64,000 nucleotides of DNA from CAWBLP01 sp963789495 (GTDB lineage Bacteria; Pseudomonadota; Alphaproteobacteria; Acetobacterales; Acetobacteraceae): NCBI GenBank assembly GCA_963789495.1, contig CAWBLP010000028.1, positions 101,656 through 165,655 on the forward strand, written 5' to 3'. Both the position numbers and the translations under genes were made by a program. Below, piece by piece: positions 13,601-20,692 of this stretch. Position 1 is the stretch's first letter. Each line of letters begins with the position of its first letter. Below the pieces are notes generated by a model. The model was not told the DNA's origin. It did not search any database and saw only the letters and a program-made list of their open reading frames with translations.

Positions 13601-13728
13601 TGTCCGTTGTAATCGATCCAGAAGGCAATCGCGAACTCGCCGCCGCGTTGGCGGAGCGCCTGCGAAGCGGTATGCGCGCCGCTGCAGACGAAATCATGAA
13701 GCCGAGAACCGCCGGAGATGAACGATGA
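7693..13728 (+). CDS. NRPS-like synthetase: degenerate A, AMP-ligase/A, KR, carrier protein, thioesterase
   Basis: A 2011-residue protein whose ATG overlaps the PKS stop (TGATG), implying translational coupling. Residues about 35-505 have an adenylation fold but lack the usual TSGSTG-type loop. Residues about 575-1150 are an intact AMP-ligase (SSGSTGVPK near 738, TGRAKETIIVNG near 1018, KTTSGKIQR near 1111). A structural KR half and catalytic KR follow (VTGGTSPVG near 1340; Ser in LSS and Tyr in GAYGAANA). An A10-like stretch lacking the lysine (LPKLESGAIDR) precedes the carrier protein (GGHSLTA, Ser1679). The C-terminal thioesterase has AWSSGG (Ser1812) and a late His in GSHMSV. Known A-KR-PCP modules load an alpha-keto acid and reduce it to a hydroxy acid. 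By inference this module supplies such a unit to the upstream C domain and the thioesterase releases the product. The substrate cannot be read from the sequence. Confidence 0.9.
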   Translation: MDQRAPLAELTVGQASNVDSGAAERRLRLARLLAERRASAADRERPDPVALLADAAQRHANLVAVDDGQRQLSYAALASAAADLAADLQRCGAGPGAAVGIMLRHTADLVTAVLAVLQTGAAILPLEPDDGADRLVAMIAADRPVAVVGDDLTGSTLADGRRLNPDTQVLVVPPHGKPDASKATDVVPDTPLSRVVCRLRPDADTITIDAATLGGRLAWLAGFRPLGPGDRVGFAGSLHGGALSLELLWPLCQGATVVPLPGIAASCGRALDVLHMPASEARAFERSGPRLRLLMVSGDRLDGPLIRRLYAEVADEVIGLLLAPAVCGPAAFQCCARTAADGPLPMGQAAGLRLTIRDHRGGELPAGVSGTLWLDDCQSLGQRARRRPDDGLLEWREPSDSFGLLAGMPVSAATIAAALMAQPGIGDAHARIARDAAGRAVAIGYAVPAGATPDLPDGLSAGLARMLPPWSRPAAIVAVSSIPLSSNGVDEVALAAVPVIDAGSCEVLEGRLAARSGAEAAVLTGPARFETGQLVMPPLLPLPAPAQPRRPQREQAAVRPAYADGGPLVLPQDAPRTLGTALERTAQETPGHGLTIVNGAGPQRLTYVTLQREALRIAAGLQSAGIKAGDAVMLQLPDHADWAVGFWAAVVIGALPVTVAAGPSFEPRSVTAQKLLAAHALLGSPLVLTTDALAERLEELGRECGRALRLATLRDLGTRPTGSSLQPHLARPEDVLFLQLSSGSTGVPKCIRITHAGVVAHIHGALAQGAILRSHAGEDQVGLNWLPMDHVVPVMTHLRDLYLGRDQVQIETGLVLADPLVWLQAIQAHRPTHIWAPNFGYKLVADALRRSTEARFDLSSVRRAMNAGEQVTLRTIEAFLAATRPFGMAVEAIQPAFGMAETCTCMTFQTGFSPGGSVVWLDPTALQQGRVEQVDRGDPTAIALLRLGPPVPGVAIRIAGLDGTMLREATIGRLQIRGDVVTPGYVHNEAANHEALVGDGWLDSGDLGFMLDGGLVLTGRAKETIIVNGANYYCHEIEDLAGTVDGVAPGYIAATGLPETATGTEGLAITFVPSPGADPQVTAAAIRREVARRTGLRPSLVVPIDRAEFPKTTSGKIQRTRLRERLAGMAEQRSLPDWFMREVWLPRPRPTATDRPDEVAILADATGPFADALVAACANAGLRCRVVPEPEALTDVSTVIDVRPIGWRAGPQSPSSDAAAAAARVLMAVQRLPPGGRLAMVTQRAFALAGELSPDAAAAVLRPLARSIAGERAGLDIRHIDIDDGDVARAAGAVLAEFLLPRGAAEVALRGSQRLVPRLHPTVPVPEEAHGIRLRVRGRYIVTGGTSPVGRTLVRHLLEECQAQVLITGRASEAEHAAVLHGLDGLGGEWRYATADAADLAAMEQAIDAAADAFGGPFDVGFHLAGSATACLTEEETEASLAQAFAAKVDGVAILDRLLRSRGDCGLVVLSSVNAVFGGAGAGAYGAANAAMAALALARQAAGHKSAVVHCSQWQGLGISVRLGLTEFASARGFLAMPPEQAVASLLAAAAAGGAWLIGLDAGNPNIRSRVAAGCRSLHSVQAHVAAPTAALAVLRNQSIVDIMGVNVPWALVAHPALPKLESGAIDRASLAVGASRDSAADGAPASPTEQRLATIWQDLLGRSAIRRNEDFFSAGGHSLTAARLMLRIREAFGVDLPLRIVFQSPTVAAMAAAIEARLAASQRTLPVCLVPLQENGDGAPFFCVHPAGGSPFCYASLAVAIGEAQPFMGFQAPGLVDGKAVLSTVEAMAEDYAAAIREVQPEGPYRIGAWSSGGPVAFEIARRLRAAGTEVSLLAMIDCGLMESDNPLRGWGVFGPLRGLVEVSRYLRQVQFPRSYTELRNLARMIGLNLPVRLRDVRPSVMRDLGRSLRLFDINARAGMRYRPQAYDGRVTLFRASGSARRGSDPVLVDLSRYAARGVELVPIHGSHMSVVIDPEGNRELAAALAERLRSGMRAAADEIMKPRTAGDER

Positions 13729-14813
13729 CGTATCGGGTTCTTTCACTGGACGGGGGCGCGGCCGATCAGACCGGCGCCTTCCTGTCACTGGTCGAGCGTC
13801 GGGCAGAAGGGTTGAGCCAATCGCTGATAGGCTCGGCCGACCTGTTCACCGGGACCTCGACAGGCGGCGTCGCCGCGCTGTTGTTTGCGTTCTACGACGA
13901 TCCCGTGGTCGCACTGGAAGCGCTGCTGCGCTTCCATGACGAGGTGTGCAAGCAGGGAATCGCCGGCAGCAGCCCGCTTGGACTTGCGGGATTGCTCACG
14001 GGATTTACGCCGGCGCATGACCAGTCCGGGATACGCGCGTTCTGTGCGAGCGTATTTGGGGAAAGGACGCCCCTGTCCGCGCTGCGCAAGAATGTGCTGA
14101 TCTGGACCTTCCAGCTCGATGGAGACCCGACTTTGCCGGTGCGGCAATGGCATCCGCGCGCGTTCGGCAATTTCGCCGGCGACCTGAGCGGCAATGAACT
14201 CATCATGGATGTGGTGTTGCGCACGATGGGGATGCCGATCGAGTATCCGGTTCATCAGAGCGTCGCCGGAACCGGCCCCAGTTTCGTGGATGGCGCCGTT
14301 GCCACCAACAATCCCGCCGCACTGACCGTTGCTCACGCGCTTGGACATCACACGCTCGAGGAATTGCAGGTGCTGTCGATCGGCCGCCCGCGCAATCTGG
14401 CGGGCAAGGCGAATTTCCTGGAGATCGCAGCCAACCCTGACGGCAGCGCGAACTGGGGCTATCGGCAGTGGTTGCTGGATGTGGGCAAGCCGTTGCTGCT
14501 GATCGATATGTTCCTGCAAGCCGGCGCCGAGGTCGCAACTTATCAATGCCGCAAGCTTCTCGGCAGCCGGTTTCATCGGATCGAGCCATCCATTCCAAGC
14601 ACCGAGGCCTGGGACAGTCCGGACATGAGCGAAATCGTCGATGTCGTGATGGACTGGCTGGACAGCGGCGGCTGGTTTGTTCCGCAGGGTGCCACAGTGG
14701 CGGCACCAGGCATCATAGACCCGACGGCACCGGACAGAGGCGATGTGACGGTCGTGGTCAGCACGCCGGATACGCCTCCGTCGGGTGCGCCCTCGGGGCT
14801 GCTGCGTCCATAG
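13725..14813 (+). CDS. Patatin-like phospholipase
   Basis: A 362-residue protein with the patatin catalytic dyad: LDGG near the N-terminus, GTSTGG with Ser45, and VDGAVATNNP with Asp189. Patatins hydrolyse acyl esters of lipids with a Ser-Asp pair. The start is ATG in an ATGA overlap with the synthetase stop, so it is co-translated with the assembly line. A lipase coupled to a PKS/NRPS could trim or transfer an acyl group on the product, or remodel membrane lipids. That role is inference. No signal peptide is visible, so a cytoplasmic location is likely. The family is clear; the substrate is not. Confidence 0.85.
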   Translation: MTYRVLSLDGGAADQTGAFLSLVERRAEGLSQSLIGSADLFTGTSTGGVAALLFAFYDDPVVALEALLRFHDEVCKQGIAGSSPLGLAGLLTGFTPAHDQSGIRAFCASVFGERTPLSALRKNVLIWTFQLDGDPTLPVRQWHPRAFGNFAGDLSGNELIMDVVLRTMGMPIEYPVHQSVAGTGPSFVDGAVATNNPAALTVAHALGHHTLEELQVLSIGRPRNLAGKANFLEIAANPDGSANWGYRQWLLDVGKPLLLIDMFLQAGAEVATYQCRKLLGSRFHRIEPSIPSTEAWDSPDMSEIVDVVMDWLDSGGWFVPQGATVAAPGIIDPTAPDRGDVTVVVSTPDTPPSGAPSGLLRP

Positions 14814-14839
14814 CCGGGGCGTCCGGGGGGTTGCACGTC

Positions 14840-15631
14840 GTGACCGCACAGCGCACAAAGGTGTGGCGGGCCTTGTTCCTGTCGGACATCCATCTTGCCA
14901 CACGGCTATGCCGGGCGGCTGCACTCACCCGATTCCTGCGGGCAACGGAAACGGAGACGCTGTACCTGGTCGGCGACATCATCGACCAGTCGCGGTTCCG
15001 CCCGTTTTGGACCGATGAGCAACGCGATGTGCTCGCAGCGATCGAAGCTGCGAGCCTGCGCATGCGCGTTGTCGCCATCAGCGGCAATCATGACAGCAAA
15101 GTCGTTGGAGAGGTCTATCAGGAGGACGCTGTCCATGTGTCTGCGGCGGGCTGCCGTCTGTGGGTGACGCATGGAGACCAGTTCGATCGTATCGCGCGGA
15201 TCGGTAACGTCGCGAGCAAATTCGGGGGCTGGACCTGCGACGGACTGCAATGGGCCAGCGACCGGCTGGACCGCCGGGTGCTGCGGCACGGTCTCCCGGC
15301 GATTACCGTCGCGCGACGGTTCAAGCACAGGATGAAGCGGGTGACGCGGTACAGTGAACGATACGCCGAAGCCCTGAGTACCGAGGCGGCTCGCCGCGGA
15401 TTCGACGGCGTCATCAGCGGGCATATCCACGTCCCCGAACTGGCGAGACGAAACGGGGTGCTCTACGGCAATTGCGGTGACTGGATCGACAACTGCACTG
15501 CGATCGGTGAACAGCACGACGGCACATTGGTATTGCTGCGCGCGGAGCACGGCGTCCGAACTGAAGCGGAGATAGCCGGACCATGGAACCGGGAGCCGCT
15601 CCCCCCAGCGGCCGTCAGCACATGGGGTTGA
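14840..15631 (+). CDS. Metallophosphoesterase, UDP-2,3-diacylglucosamine diphosphatase-like
   Basis: A 263-residue calcineurin-type phosphoesterase with all metal-binding blocks in order: SDIHL, GDIID, GNHD, THGD and GHIH. The set and spacing resemble LpxH-like proteins that cut UDP-diacylglucosamine in lipid A synthesis, and paralogues of unknown substrate. The reading frame opens far upstream, but the conserved protein begins near base 14850. GTG at 14840 is preferred because a G-rich Shine-Dalgarno run (14825-14830) sits nine bases before it; TTG 14831 is an alternative. It lies 26 bases after the first patatin gene on the same strand. Its stop abuts the stop of the convergent STAS gene inside the palindrome TGATCA. 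Confidence 0.8.
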   Translation: MTAQRTKVWRALFLSDIHLATRLCRAAALTRFLRATETETLYLVGDIIDQSRFRPFWTDEQRDVLAAIEAASLRMRVVAISGNHDSKVVGEVYQEDAVHVSAAGCRLWVTHGDQFDRIARIGNVASKFGGWTCDGLQWASDRLDRRVLRHGLPAITVARRFKHRMKRVTRYSERYAEALSTEAARRGFDGVISGHIHVPELARRNGVLYGNCGDWIDNCTAIGEQHDGTLVLLRAEHGVRTEAEIAGPWNREPLPPAAVSTWG

Positions 15632-16039
15632 TCAGGGCGCCTGCACGTCGAGCGTGGGCGAGAGCGCTTCCCGGCTGCCGGCCAGCTGGATCAGGCCTTC
15701 GCCAACATCGGGGACGAGCAGAATCAGACCGGCGAGACCATTCATCTCCAGCACCGGAAAAACGCTGTCCTGCACACCCGCTATACTCAACCGCCGGGCA
15801 GCCGAACGTAACTGCTGTGCTATCGTCAGGATAGCTCCCAGGCCGTGGTGGTTGACATAGAAGACGTGGGTGAAGTCGCACAGCACATCGGTGGTCGGGT
15901 GCTCGCCGAGGCGAGACTGCAGATGGCTCAGCAATTCGGACGCGGTTTCCTCATCCAGCCGTCCGGCGATCCTGAGCACCAGAACATGACCGGCCAGTTC
16001 CTCGGAGATGACCACGCTACGCCCTCCATGGTTTGCCAC
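15632..16039 (-). CDS. STAS-domain protein (anti-sigma factor antagonist-like)
   Basis: A 135-residue single-domain protein with the STAS fold pattern: beta strand VLVLRIAGRLDEETASEL, then a DFTHVFYVNHHGLGAIL block where antagonists usually carry the phosphorylatable Ser in D-x-S. Here the equivalent region reads YVNHHGLG, so the classic Ser is absent and the partner-switching mechanism is doubtful. The start is GTG at 16037-16039 with only a weak Shine-Dalgarno. It is the only regulator-like gene in the biosynthetic region. It is convergent with the phosphoesterase and divergent from the second patatin gene (52-base gap). Its role is unknown. Confidence 0.7.
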   Translation of the reverse strand: MANHGGRSVVISEELAGHVLVLRIAGRLDEETASELLSHLQSRLGEHPTTDVLCDFTHVFYVNHHGLGAILTIAQQLRSAARRLSIAGVQDSVFPVLEMNGLAGLILLVPDVGEGLIQLAGSREALSPTLDVQAP

Positions 16040-16091
16040 TTATCCGTTTGACGGCAGTATTATGCGCCAGCCAAGCCCGGGGTAAAAGCAG

Positions 16092-17051
16092 ATGCGTTTG
16101 CGGATTCTGTGTCTCGATGGGGGATCACGCGGGCTTCTGGTCTGCGAACTGCTCCATCGGCTGGAGCAGGCGCGACCGGGACTGCTGGACAGTATCGATG
16201 TTCTGGCGGGGACATCGTCCGGCAGTGCCATCGCCGCCGTGCTCGCGACTGCTGGCAAAATCTCCCTGGGACTGCAGCAGGCGACCGCGATGTTCGAAGC
16301 CTGGAATCCATTCGAAGGCAGCTCGCCGCTTGACGCGCGCTTCCGCGGTGCGATCGCAGGACACAACGCACTGCTGACCCATGGACCACTATACCGGCAG
16401 CTCGCTCGCATATTGGGTGAGACACGGGTCAGCGAGACGCGACGCAGGATCATCATTCCCACCGTACAGCTGGATAATCACGCATCGCTGCCGCGCTACC
16501 GTCGCTGGACGGTGGAGACCTACCATAATCTTGGGGAGGAAATGGCGGTCCACCATATCAGGCTGCTTGACGTGGTGATGCGTTCGTGTGCGGTGCCGAT
16601 CCTGTATCCGGTATTCCAGGGCCATGTGGACGGCGGGGTCTTCGCCAACAATCCGTCACTGGATGCGCTGGTCACCGCGCAGGACTTTCTCGATATCCCG
16701 CAGGAGGAGATTCTGGTGCTGTCGATTGGGCAGGGCATCTCGACACACAAGATGGAGCTTGAAAGCGGCGATATTGGCTATGGCCATTGGCTGCTCAACC
16801 CGCAGATGCCCGGCGCGCTGATCCGGCTGATGTTGACGGCAAATGAGCAGGCGACCACGTACTACTGCAGTCGGCTGCTGCGGGATCGGTTCGTGCGCGT
16901 GGATCCGGTTCTTGGAGCCGAAATCGAGCCGCATGCCGACAAGCCGCTCGACGTGTTCTGCACGGAACAGAGGCAGGCCGCTGCGGCGGCGGCGCTGTCA
17001 GCCACGCTCGAGCACCTGGACGGTATCAACTGGTTTGGTGAGCAGGGCTAG
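16092..17051 (+). CDS. Second patatin-like phospholipase
   Basis: A 319-residue patatin with LCLDGGSRG at the N-terminus, GTSSGS (Ser42) and HVDGGVFANNP (Asp180). The oxyanion loop, Ser and Asp are all present, so it should be active. It is a paralogue of the lipase at 13725, sharing the same block order and a similar C-terminal region (YGHWLLNP here, YRQWLLD there), but clearly diverged. The ATG has a GGGG run about ten bases upstream. Its 3' end overlaps the convergent MFS gene by 26 bases. Two lipases in one cluster suggests a lipid-linked step, which is inference. Confidence 0.85.
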   Translation: MRLRILCLDGGSRGLLVCELLHRLEQARPGLLDSIDVLAGTSSGSAIAAVLATAGKISLGLQQATAMFEAWNPFEGSSPLDARFRGAIAGHNALLTHGPLYRQLARILGETRVSETRRRIIIPTVQLDNHASLPRYRRWTVETYHNLGEEMAVHHIRLLDVVMRSCAVPILYPVFQGHVDGGVFANNPSLDALVTAQDFLDIPQEEILVLSIGQGISTHKMELESGDIGYGHWLLNPQMPGALIRLMLTANEQATTYYCSRLLRDRFVRVDPVLGAEIEPHADKPLDVFCTEQRQAAAAAALSATLEHLDGINWFGEQG

Positions 17052-18540
17052 CCGGGTCTGCTGAGGCAGGTGCAGCATGGTCCGGCGGTGGCTTCCGCAG
17101 CGGGATGTTTGGGAGGCGCCAGGCCAGACCAATCGTCATTGCGGCAAGAATTGCCGCGAGGGTAATCGTCAAGCTCAGTCCGTCATGAAGGCCATGGGGT
17201 GCGTTGGCGAGCGCGGATGCGGCGCCCGCCTGGAGCGCGGGGTTGATATGCGAAGTGCCGACAACAATGGCGCCCGCGACCGCCACGGCGAAGGCGTTGC
17301 CCATCCCGCGGAAGAATGCGGCGCAAGCGGTTGCGGCGCCGATCAATGCGGGATCGATAGCGTTCTGCAAGGCAACGGTCACGCCTGGCATGACCAAGCC
17401 GAGTGCCAAACCGAGGACGGTGAGCAGGATTCCAAGCACCCAGTTCCCCAGGCCCAGCCACACGGCGATCGCCAAGGCCGACAAGGCGACGGTGGTACCT
17501 ATTGCTCCGGCAAGGACACAGCCATGATAGCGGCCAATGCGTGTGATCGCGCGGCCGCCGCCAAGCAGACCGACCATGAGTCCGGCGACGGTGGGCGTCA
17601 TCATTAAGCCCGATTGCGTCGGCGTGAGCCCTGCGGCCAGCTGCAGGAACAGTGGGACAAAGGTCAGAGCGCAGGTCACGGCAGTGGAGATCAGGGCGCC
17701 AAGGATCGATGCGACGGAAAAGATGCGATTCGCAAACAACGTAATAGGAATGATCGGTGCCGGCGACCGGCGTTCGATGGGGATGACACTAGCCAGCAGC
17801 AGCGCGGCGACAAGCGCCAGAAGCAGGATGACAGGCGAGTTCCAGGGAAACAGCGTGCCGCCCCAGCTCAGAGCGAGCATTGCCGCGCCGGCGCCTAGGG
17901 TGACGACGGCGGCTCCCGCGAGGTCGAGCCTTACTTTTTCCGAGCGCGGGAGATCGATCAGGGAGGCGAGTACCAGGACCAGAGCCGCGGCCCCGAACGG
18001 AAGGTTGACGTAGAAGATCCATCGCCAGGAAAGAGCCTGTGTCAGGAAGCCTCCGGCTGGCGGGCCAAGCAGGCTGGCGCCGACAAAAACTGCGCCGAAC
18101 ATGCCTTGGTAACCGGCGCGCCGGTCGGGGGAAACCAGATCGGACATGGTGATCTGAATGAGGGTCGTCAGACCCCCTGCACCGAGGCCCTGAATGGCGC
18201 GTCCGATGACCAGCCCCCTCATGTCGCCCGCAAACCCGGAGACGACAGAACCGAGCAGGAAGAGTCCGATCGCGGTGACGAACAGCGGACGCCGGCCGTA
18301 AAGGTCGCTCAATCGCCCGTAGAGAGGTGTGCTCGCTGTGGCGGTGAGCAAAAATGCGATCAGTACCCAGGCCAGGTGCTGCACCTGGCCGAACTCTTCA
18401 AGAATATGCGGAAAGGCCGGGCCAACGATGTTGGCATCGAGGGCGGAGACCCCCAGCACGAGCATGAGGCCGGTGAGCGTCACCGGCAGCGAGCGCGATC
18501 GTGTCCGCTGCACTTTCCGGGCGGGGGCGGCGTCGCTCAT
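17026..18540 (-). CDS. MFS transporter, DHA2 (EmrB/QacA) drug-efflux type
   Basis: A 504-residue polytopic membrane protein with hydrophobic segments along its length, consistent with the 14-helix DHA2 family. Features are LDANIVGPAFPHI in helix 1, the loop motif GRLSDLYGRRPLF and the motif C-like stretch GPPAGGFL. Such proteins export drugs by proton antiport across the inner membrane. Its ATG overlaps the stop of the upstream hydrolase gene by four bases (ATGA), so the two form an operon. In this cluster it is a candidate exporter or self-resistance pump for the product. The C-terminal tail is proline-rich and ends in the 26-base overlap with the patatin gene. Confidence 0.88.
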   Translation of the reverse strand: MSDAAPARKVQRTRSRSLPVTLTGLMLVLGVSALDANIVGPAFPHILEEFGQVQHLAWVLIAFLLTATASTPLYGRLSDLYGRRPLFVTAIGLFLLGSVVSGFAGDMRGLVIGRAIQGLGAGGLTTLIQITMSDLVSPDRRAGYQGMFGAVFVGASLLGPPAGGFLTQALSWRWIFYVNLPFGAAALVLVLASLIDLPRSEKVRLDLAGAAVVTLGAGAAMLALSWGGTLFPWNSPVILLLALVAALLLASVIPIERRSPAPIIPITLFANRIFSVASILGALISTAVTCALTFVPLFLQLAAGLTPTQSGLMMTPTVAGLMVGLLGGGRAITRIGRYHGCVLAGAIGTTVALSALAIAVWLGLGNWVLGILLTVLGLALGLVMPGVTVALQNAIDPALIGAATACAAFFRGMGNAFAVAVAGAIVVGTSHINPALQAGAASALANAPHGLHDGLSLTITLAAILAAMTIGLAWRLPNIPLRKPPPDHAAPASADPASPAHQTS

Positions 18541-19250
18541 TCCGCGAACTGCGACAACATGTTAGAGAGGGTCTGAGGCGCATCGATCATCGCGTCATGG
18601 CCGCTTTCGATCGAAGCGCAGGTGAATCGCGGATTGGCTGACAGGCGTGCAGCGATATCGCGGAAGTCGTTTGGCTGAAACCGGGTTGTCGCGACGTAAG
18701 CGAGCCGAGGAACCTGCTGCCAATGGTCGCCGAGCCGGGCAGTCTCGGTGAAGGTGGCCAGTGGATGCGGCGTGCATCGGCGATCGACCCATTGCTGATC
18801 CGCCTCGGAACCGAGTGCGTATACGACGGCGGGCGCGGGTGGCAGGACGTCACCATTGGGGCCGTGCACGACGCTTTGCAGGATGCGCTCACGCCGGTCC
18901 GGGGGGTCGGCATCCAGGAGCGATAGTCCGTTCGCGGCTATGTAGCCGTCCAGCAACACCAGTGTCGCAAGACGGGGCGTGATGCGGTCGGCGACCAGGG
19001 TGCTGACCGCGCCGCCATAGCTATGGCCGCACAATACGAGATGATCGATTTCCTCCGCCTCGATGCAGCCGATCACATCTGCGACGTGCGTTGAAAGATC
19101 CACGCCTGGCGAAAGCAGGTGCGCACGTTCGCCGAGACCGGTAAGGGTGGGCGTGAACACCAAGTGGCCGGCCGCTCGAAGACAATCCGCCGTCCGGCGC
19201 CAGCACCATCCGCCGTGCCACGCGCCATGGACGAGAACGAAACTGGTCAT
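18537..19250 (-). CDS. Alpha/beta-hydrolase, esterase-like
   Basis: A 237-residue alpha/beta-hydrolase resembling plant salicylate/methyl-ester esterases and their bacterial relatives: FVLVHGAWHGGWCW oxyanion block, nucleophile motif GHSYGG, and a late His in SGHDAMI. The start is ATG 19250, preceded by a GGGGG-type Shine-Dalgarno; the frame extends upstream but that stretch has no family similarity. It is the first gene of a two-gene operon with the MFS transporter (four-base overlap). It may hydrolyse an ester or lactone of the product before or after export, which is inference. Confidence 0.85.
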   Translation of the reverse strand: MTSFVLVHGAWHGGWCWRRTADCLRAAGHLVFTPTLTGLGERAHLLSPGVDLSTHVADVIGCIEAEEIDHLVLCGHSYGGAVSTLVADRITPRLATLVLLDGYIAANGLSLLDADPPDRRERILQSVVHGPNGDVLPPAPAVVYALGSEADQQWVDRRCTPHPLATFTETARLGDHWQQVPRLAYVATTRFQPNDFRDIAARLSANPRFTCASIESGHDAMIDAPQTLSNMLSQFAE

Positions 19251-19549
19251 TCGCGTTACCCCCACCGAAACCGGGCATGCATTCGACACCGAGCCATGAT
19301 AATAAGGTTGGTGCTTGCAAAGGGCCAACCGAATCTGTGCGCATACGACCCGTGTAGTGGAGGCTCGGAGCAAGTTGACAGTCGACCGCAATGCGCGAAA
19401 CGGTGCATATACGATGACTGATTGTCGTTGCAGCGGTATGGCAAATTCATTGGTCCGGACTCATGATGTGTACTGTTGGCACGCCGTGCCTTTGCGCGCG
19501 CCGGTGAATGCAGCGTGGAAACCGGTCCGTTGATCAAGGGAGCGCGGCG
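19251..19549. promoter_or_regulatory. Divergent intergenic region between hydrolase and epimerase genes
   Basis: This 299-base gap separates two divergent operons, so it should hold both promoters. A consensus-like TTGACA lies at 19375-19380 on the plus strand, but no well-spaced -10 hexamer follows. The only AT-rich candidate, near 19406-19413, is too far away. An AGGGAG Shine-Dalgarno precedes the epimerase ATG at 19550. No operator repeat is evident. Confidence 0.3.
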
Positions 19550-20692
19550 ATGCGCTCCATCCTGATCACCGGAGGTGCCGGTTTCATCGGCATCGAGACC
19601 GCCAATGCCCTCGCTGAAGCAGGCCATCGCCTGCGGGTGCTGGACTCGCTCGATCCTCAGGTCCACGCGCCGGAAGCGAGACGGCCGGTTCGGCTCCGCC
19701 CTGAGGTGGAGTTCATCCGAGGTGACGTACGGGACGCCGATACGCTGCGGCGTGCGCTGCATCGCATCGATACCGTCTATTGCATGGCCGCGGTGACCGG
19801 CACGGCTCAATCCGCCTATGAGAGCCGGCGGTATGTCGACGTGAATGGCTGCGGGACGGCGCTGTTGTGGGACACCATTGTCGAACAGCGGCATTCCTTG
19901 GAACGTGTGGTTCTTGCGTCCTCCCGCGCCGTTTATGGCGAGGGCGCCTATGATTGCGCCTCGTGCGGCCGTGTCGCGCCACCCGGCCGCACGGCGGCGC
20001 AACTGGATGCGGGGCGATGGGAGCCGACCTGCCCGCATTGCAACGGACCGCTGCAGGCGGCTCTGACGTCCGAAAACCATGCCGGCCAGGCCAGTTCCGT
20101 CTATGCAACGACGAAGCTGCTCCAGGAGCAACTGTGCTGGCACGGATCTCAGGTCACCGGCATCCCGACAGTCGTCCTGCGCTACTTCAACGTCATCGGC
20201 GCGCACCAGTCGATGCGCAATCCCTATTGTGGCATCGCCTCGATCTTCTGTACGCGCCTGCTCGCGGGATTGCCCATCCAGCTTTACGAAGACGGAGCGA
20301 TCGAGCGGGATTTCATCAGCGTGCCGGATGTGGTGCTGTCGAACCGGCTTGCGCTTGATTTGCCGGCCGCGAACGTCTGCCTCAATATCGGGTCCGGCCG
20401 CGCGGTGCGGCTCTCCTCCATTGCGGCCATGCTGTGCAAAATCATGGATGTTGCGCCAGCGTTCGAAGTGACGAGCTTTTCCCGGCTTGGCGATGTCCGC
20501 CGCTGCATCGCCGATACCAGCGCGGCCGTCGGTGCCATGGGGTTCCGCGCCAACTCCGACATCGGGACCGCGCTGACCGAGATCGTTCAGTGGGTACGGG
20601 GGCAGGAACGCAATGACGAGCAGTACCAGGCGATGCTGTCTGAGCTGAATGCGCGATCGGTGTTGCGGGGCCATGGGAGACCGGCACGATGA
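19550..20692 (+). CDS. NAD-dependent sugar epimerase with zinc-ribbon insert (dTDP-L-rhamnose 4-epimerase-like)
   Basis: A 380-residue extended short-chain dehydrogenase: TGGAGFIG nucleotide-binding loop at the start and YATTK catalytic pair (Tyr185). Two CxxC pairs, Cys136/139 and Cys161/164, form a zinc-ribbon-like insert after the ALYGEG-type strand (here AVYGEGAY). That insert is typical of the epimerase group containing dTDP-L-rhamnose 4-epimerases, which make 6-deoxy-L-talose. The exact substrate is inference. ATG 19550 is chosen for its Shine-Dalgarno (AGGGAG) and because it opens directly on the Rossmann fold. It overlaps the next gene, a glycosyltransferase, by four bases, so it probably prepares the sugar that enzyme attaches. 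Confidence 0.82.
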   Translation: MRSILITGGAGFIGIETANALAEAGHRLRVLDSLDPQVHAPEARRPVRLRPEVEFIRGDVRDADTLRRALHRIDTVYCMAAVTGTAQSAYESRRYVDVNGCGTALLWDTIVEQRHSLERVVLASSRAVYGEGAYDCASCGRVAPPGRTAAQLDAGRWEPTCPHCNGPLQAALTSENHAGQASSVYATTKLLQEQLCWHGSQVTGIPTVVLRYFNVIGAHQSMRNPYCGIASIFCTRLLAGLPIQLYEDGAIERDFISVPDVVLSNRLALDLPAANVCLNIGSGRAVRLSSIAAMLCKIMDVAPAFEVTSFSRLGDVRRCIADTSAAVGAMGFRANSDIGTALTEIVQWVRGQERNDEQYQAMLSELNARSVLRGHGRPAR

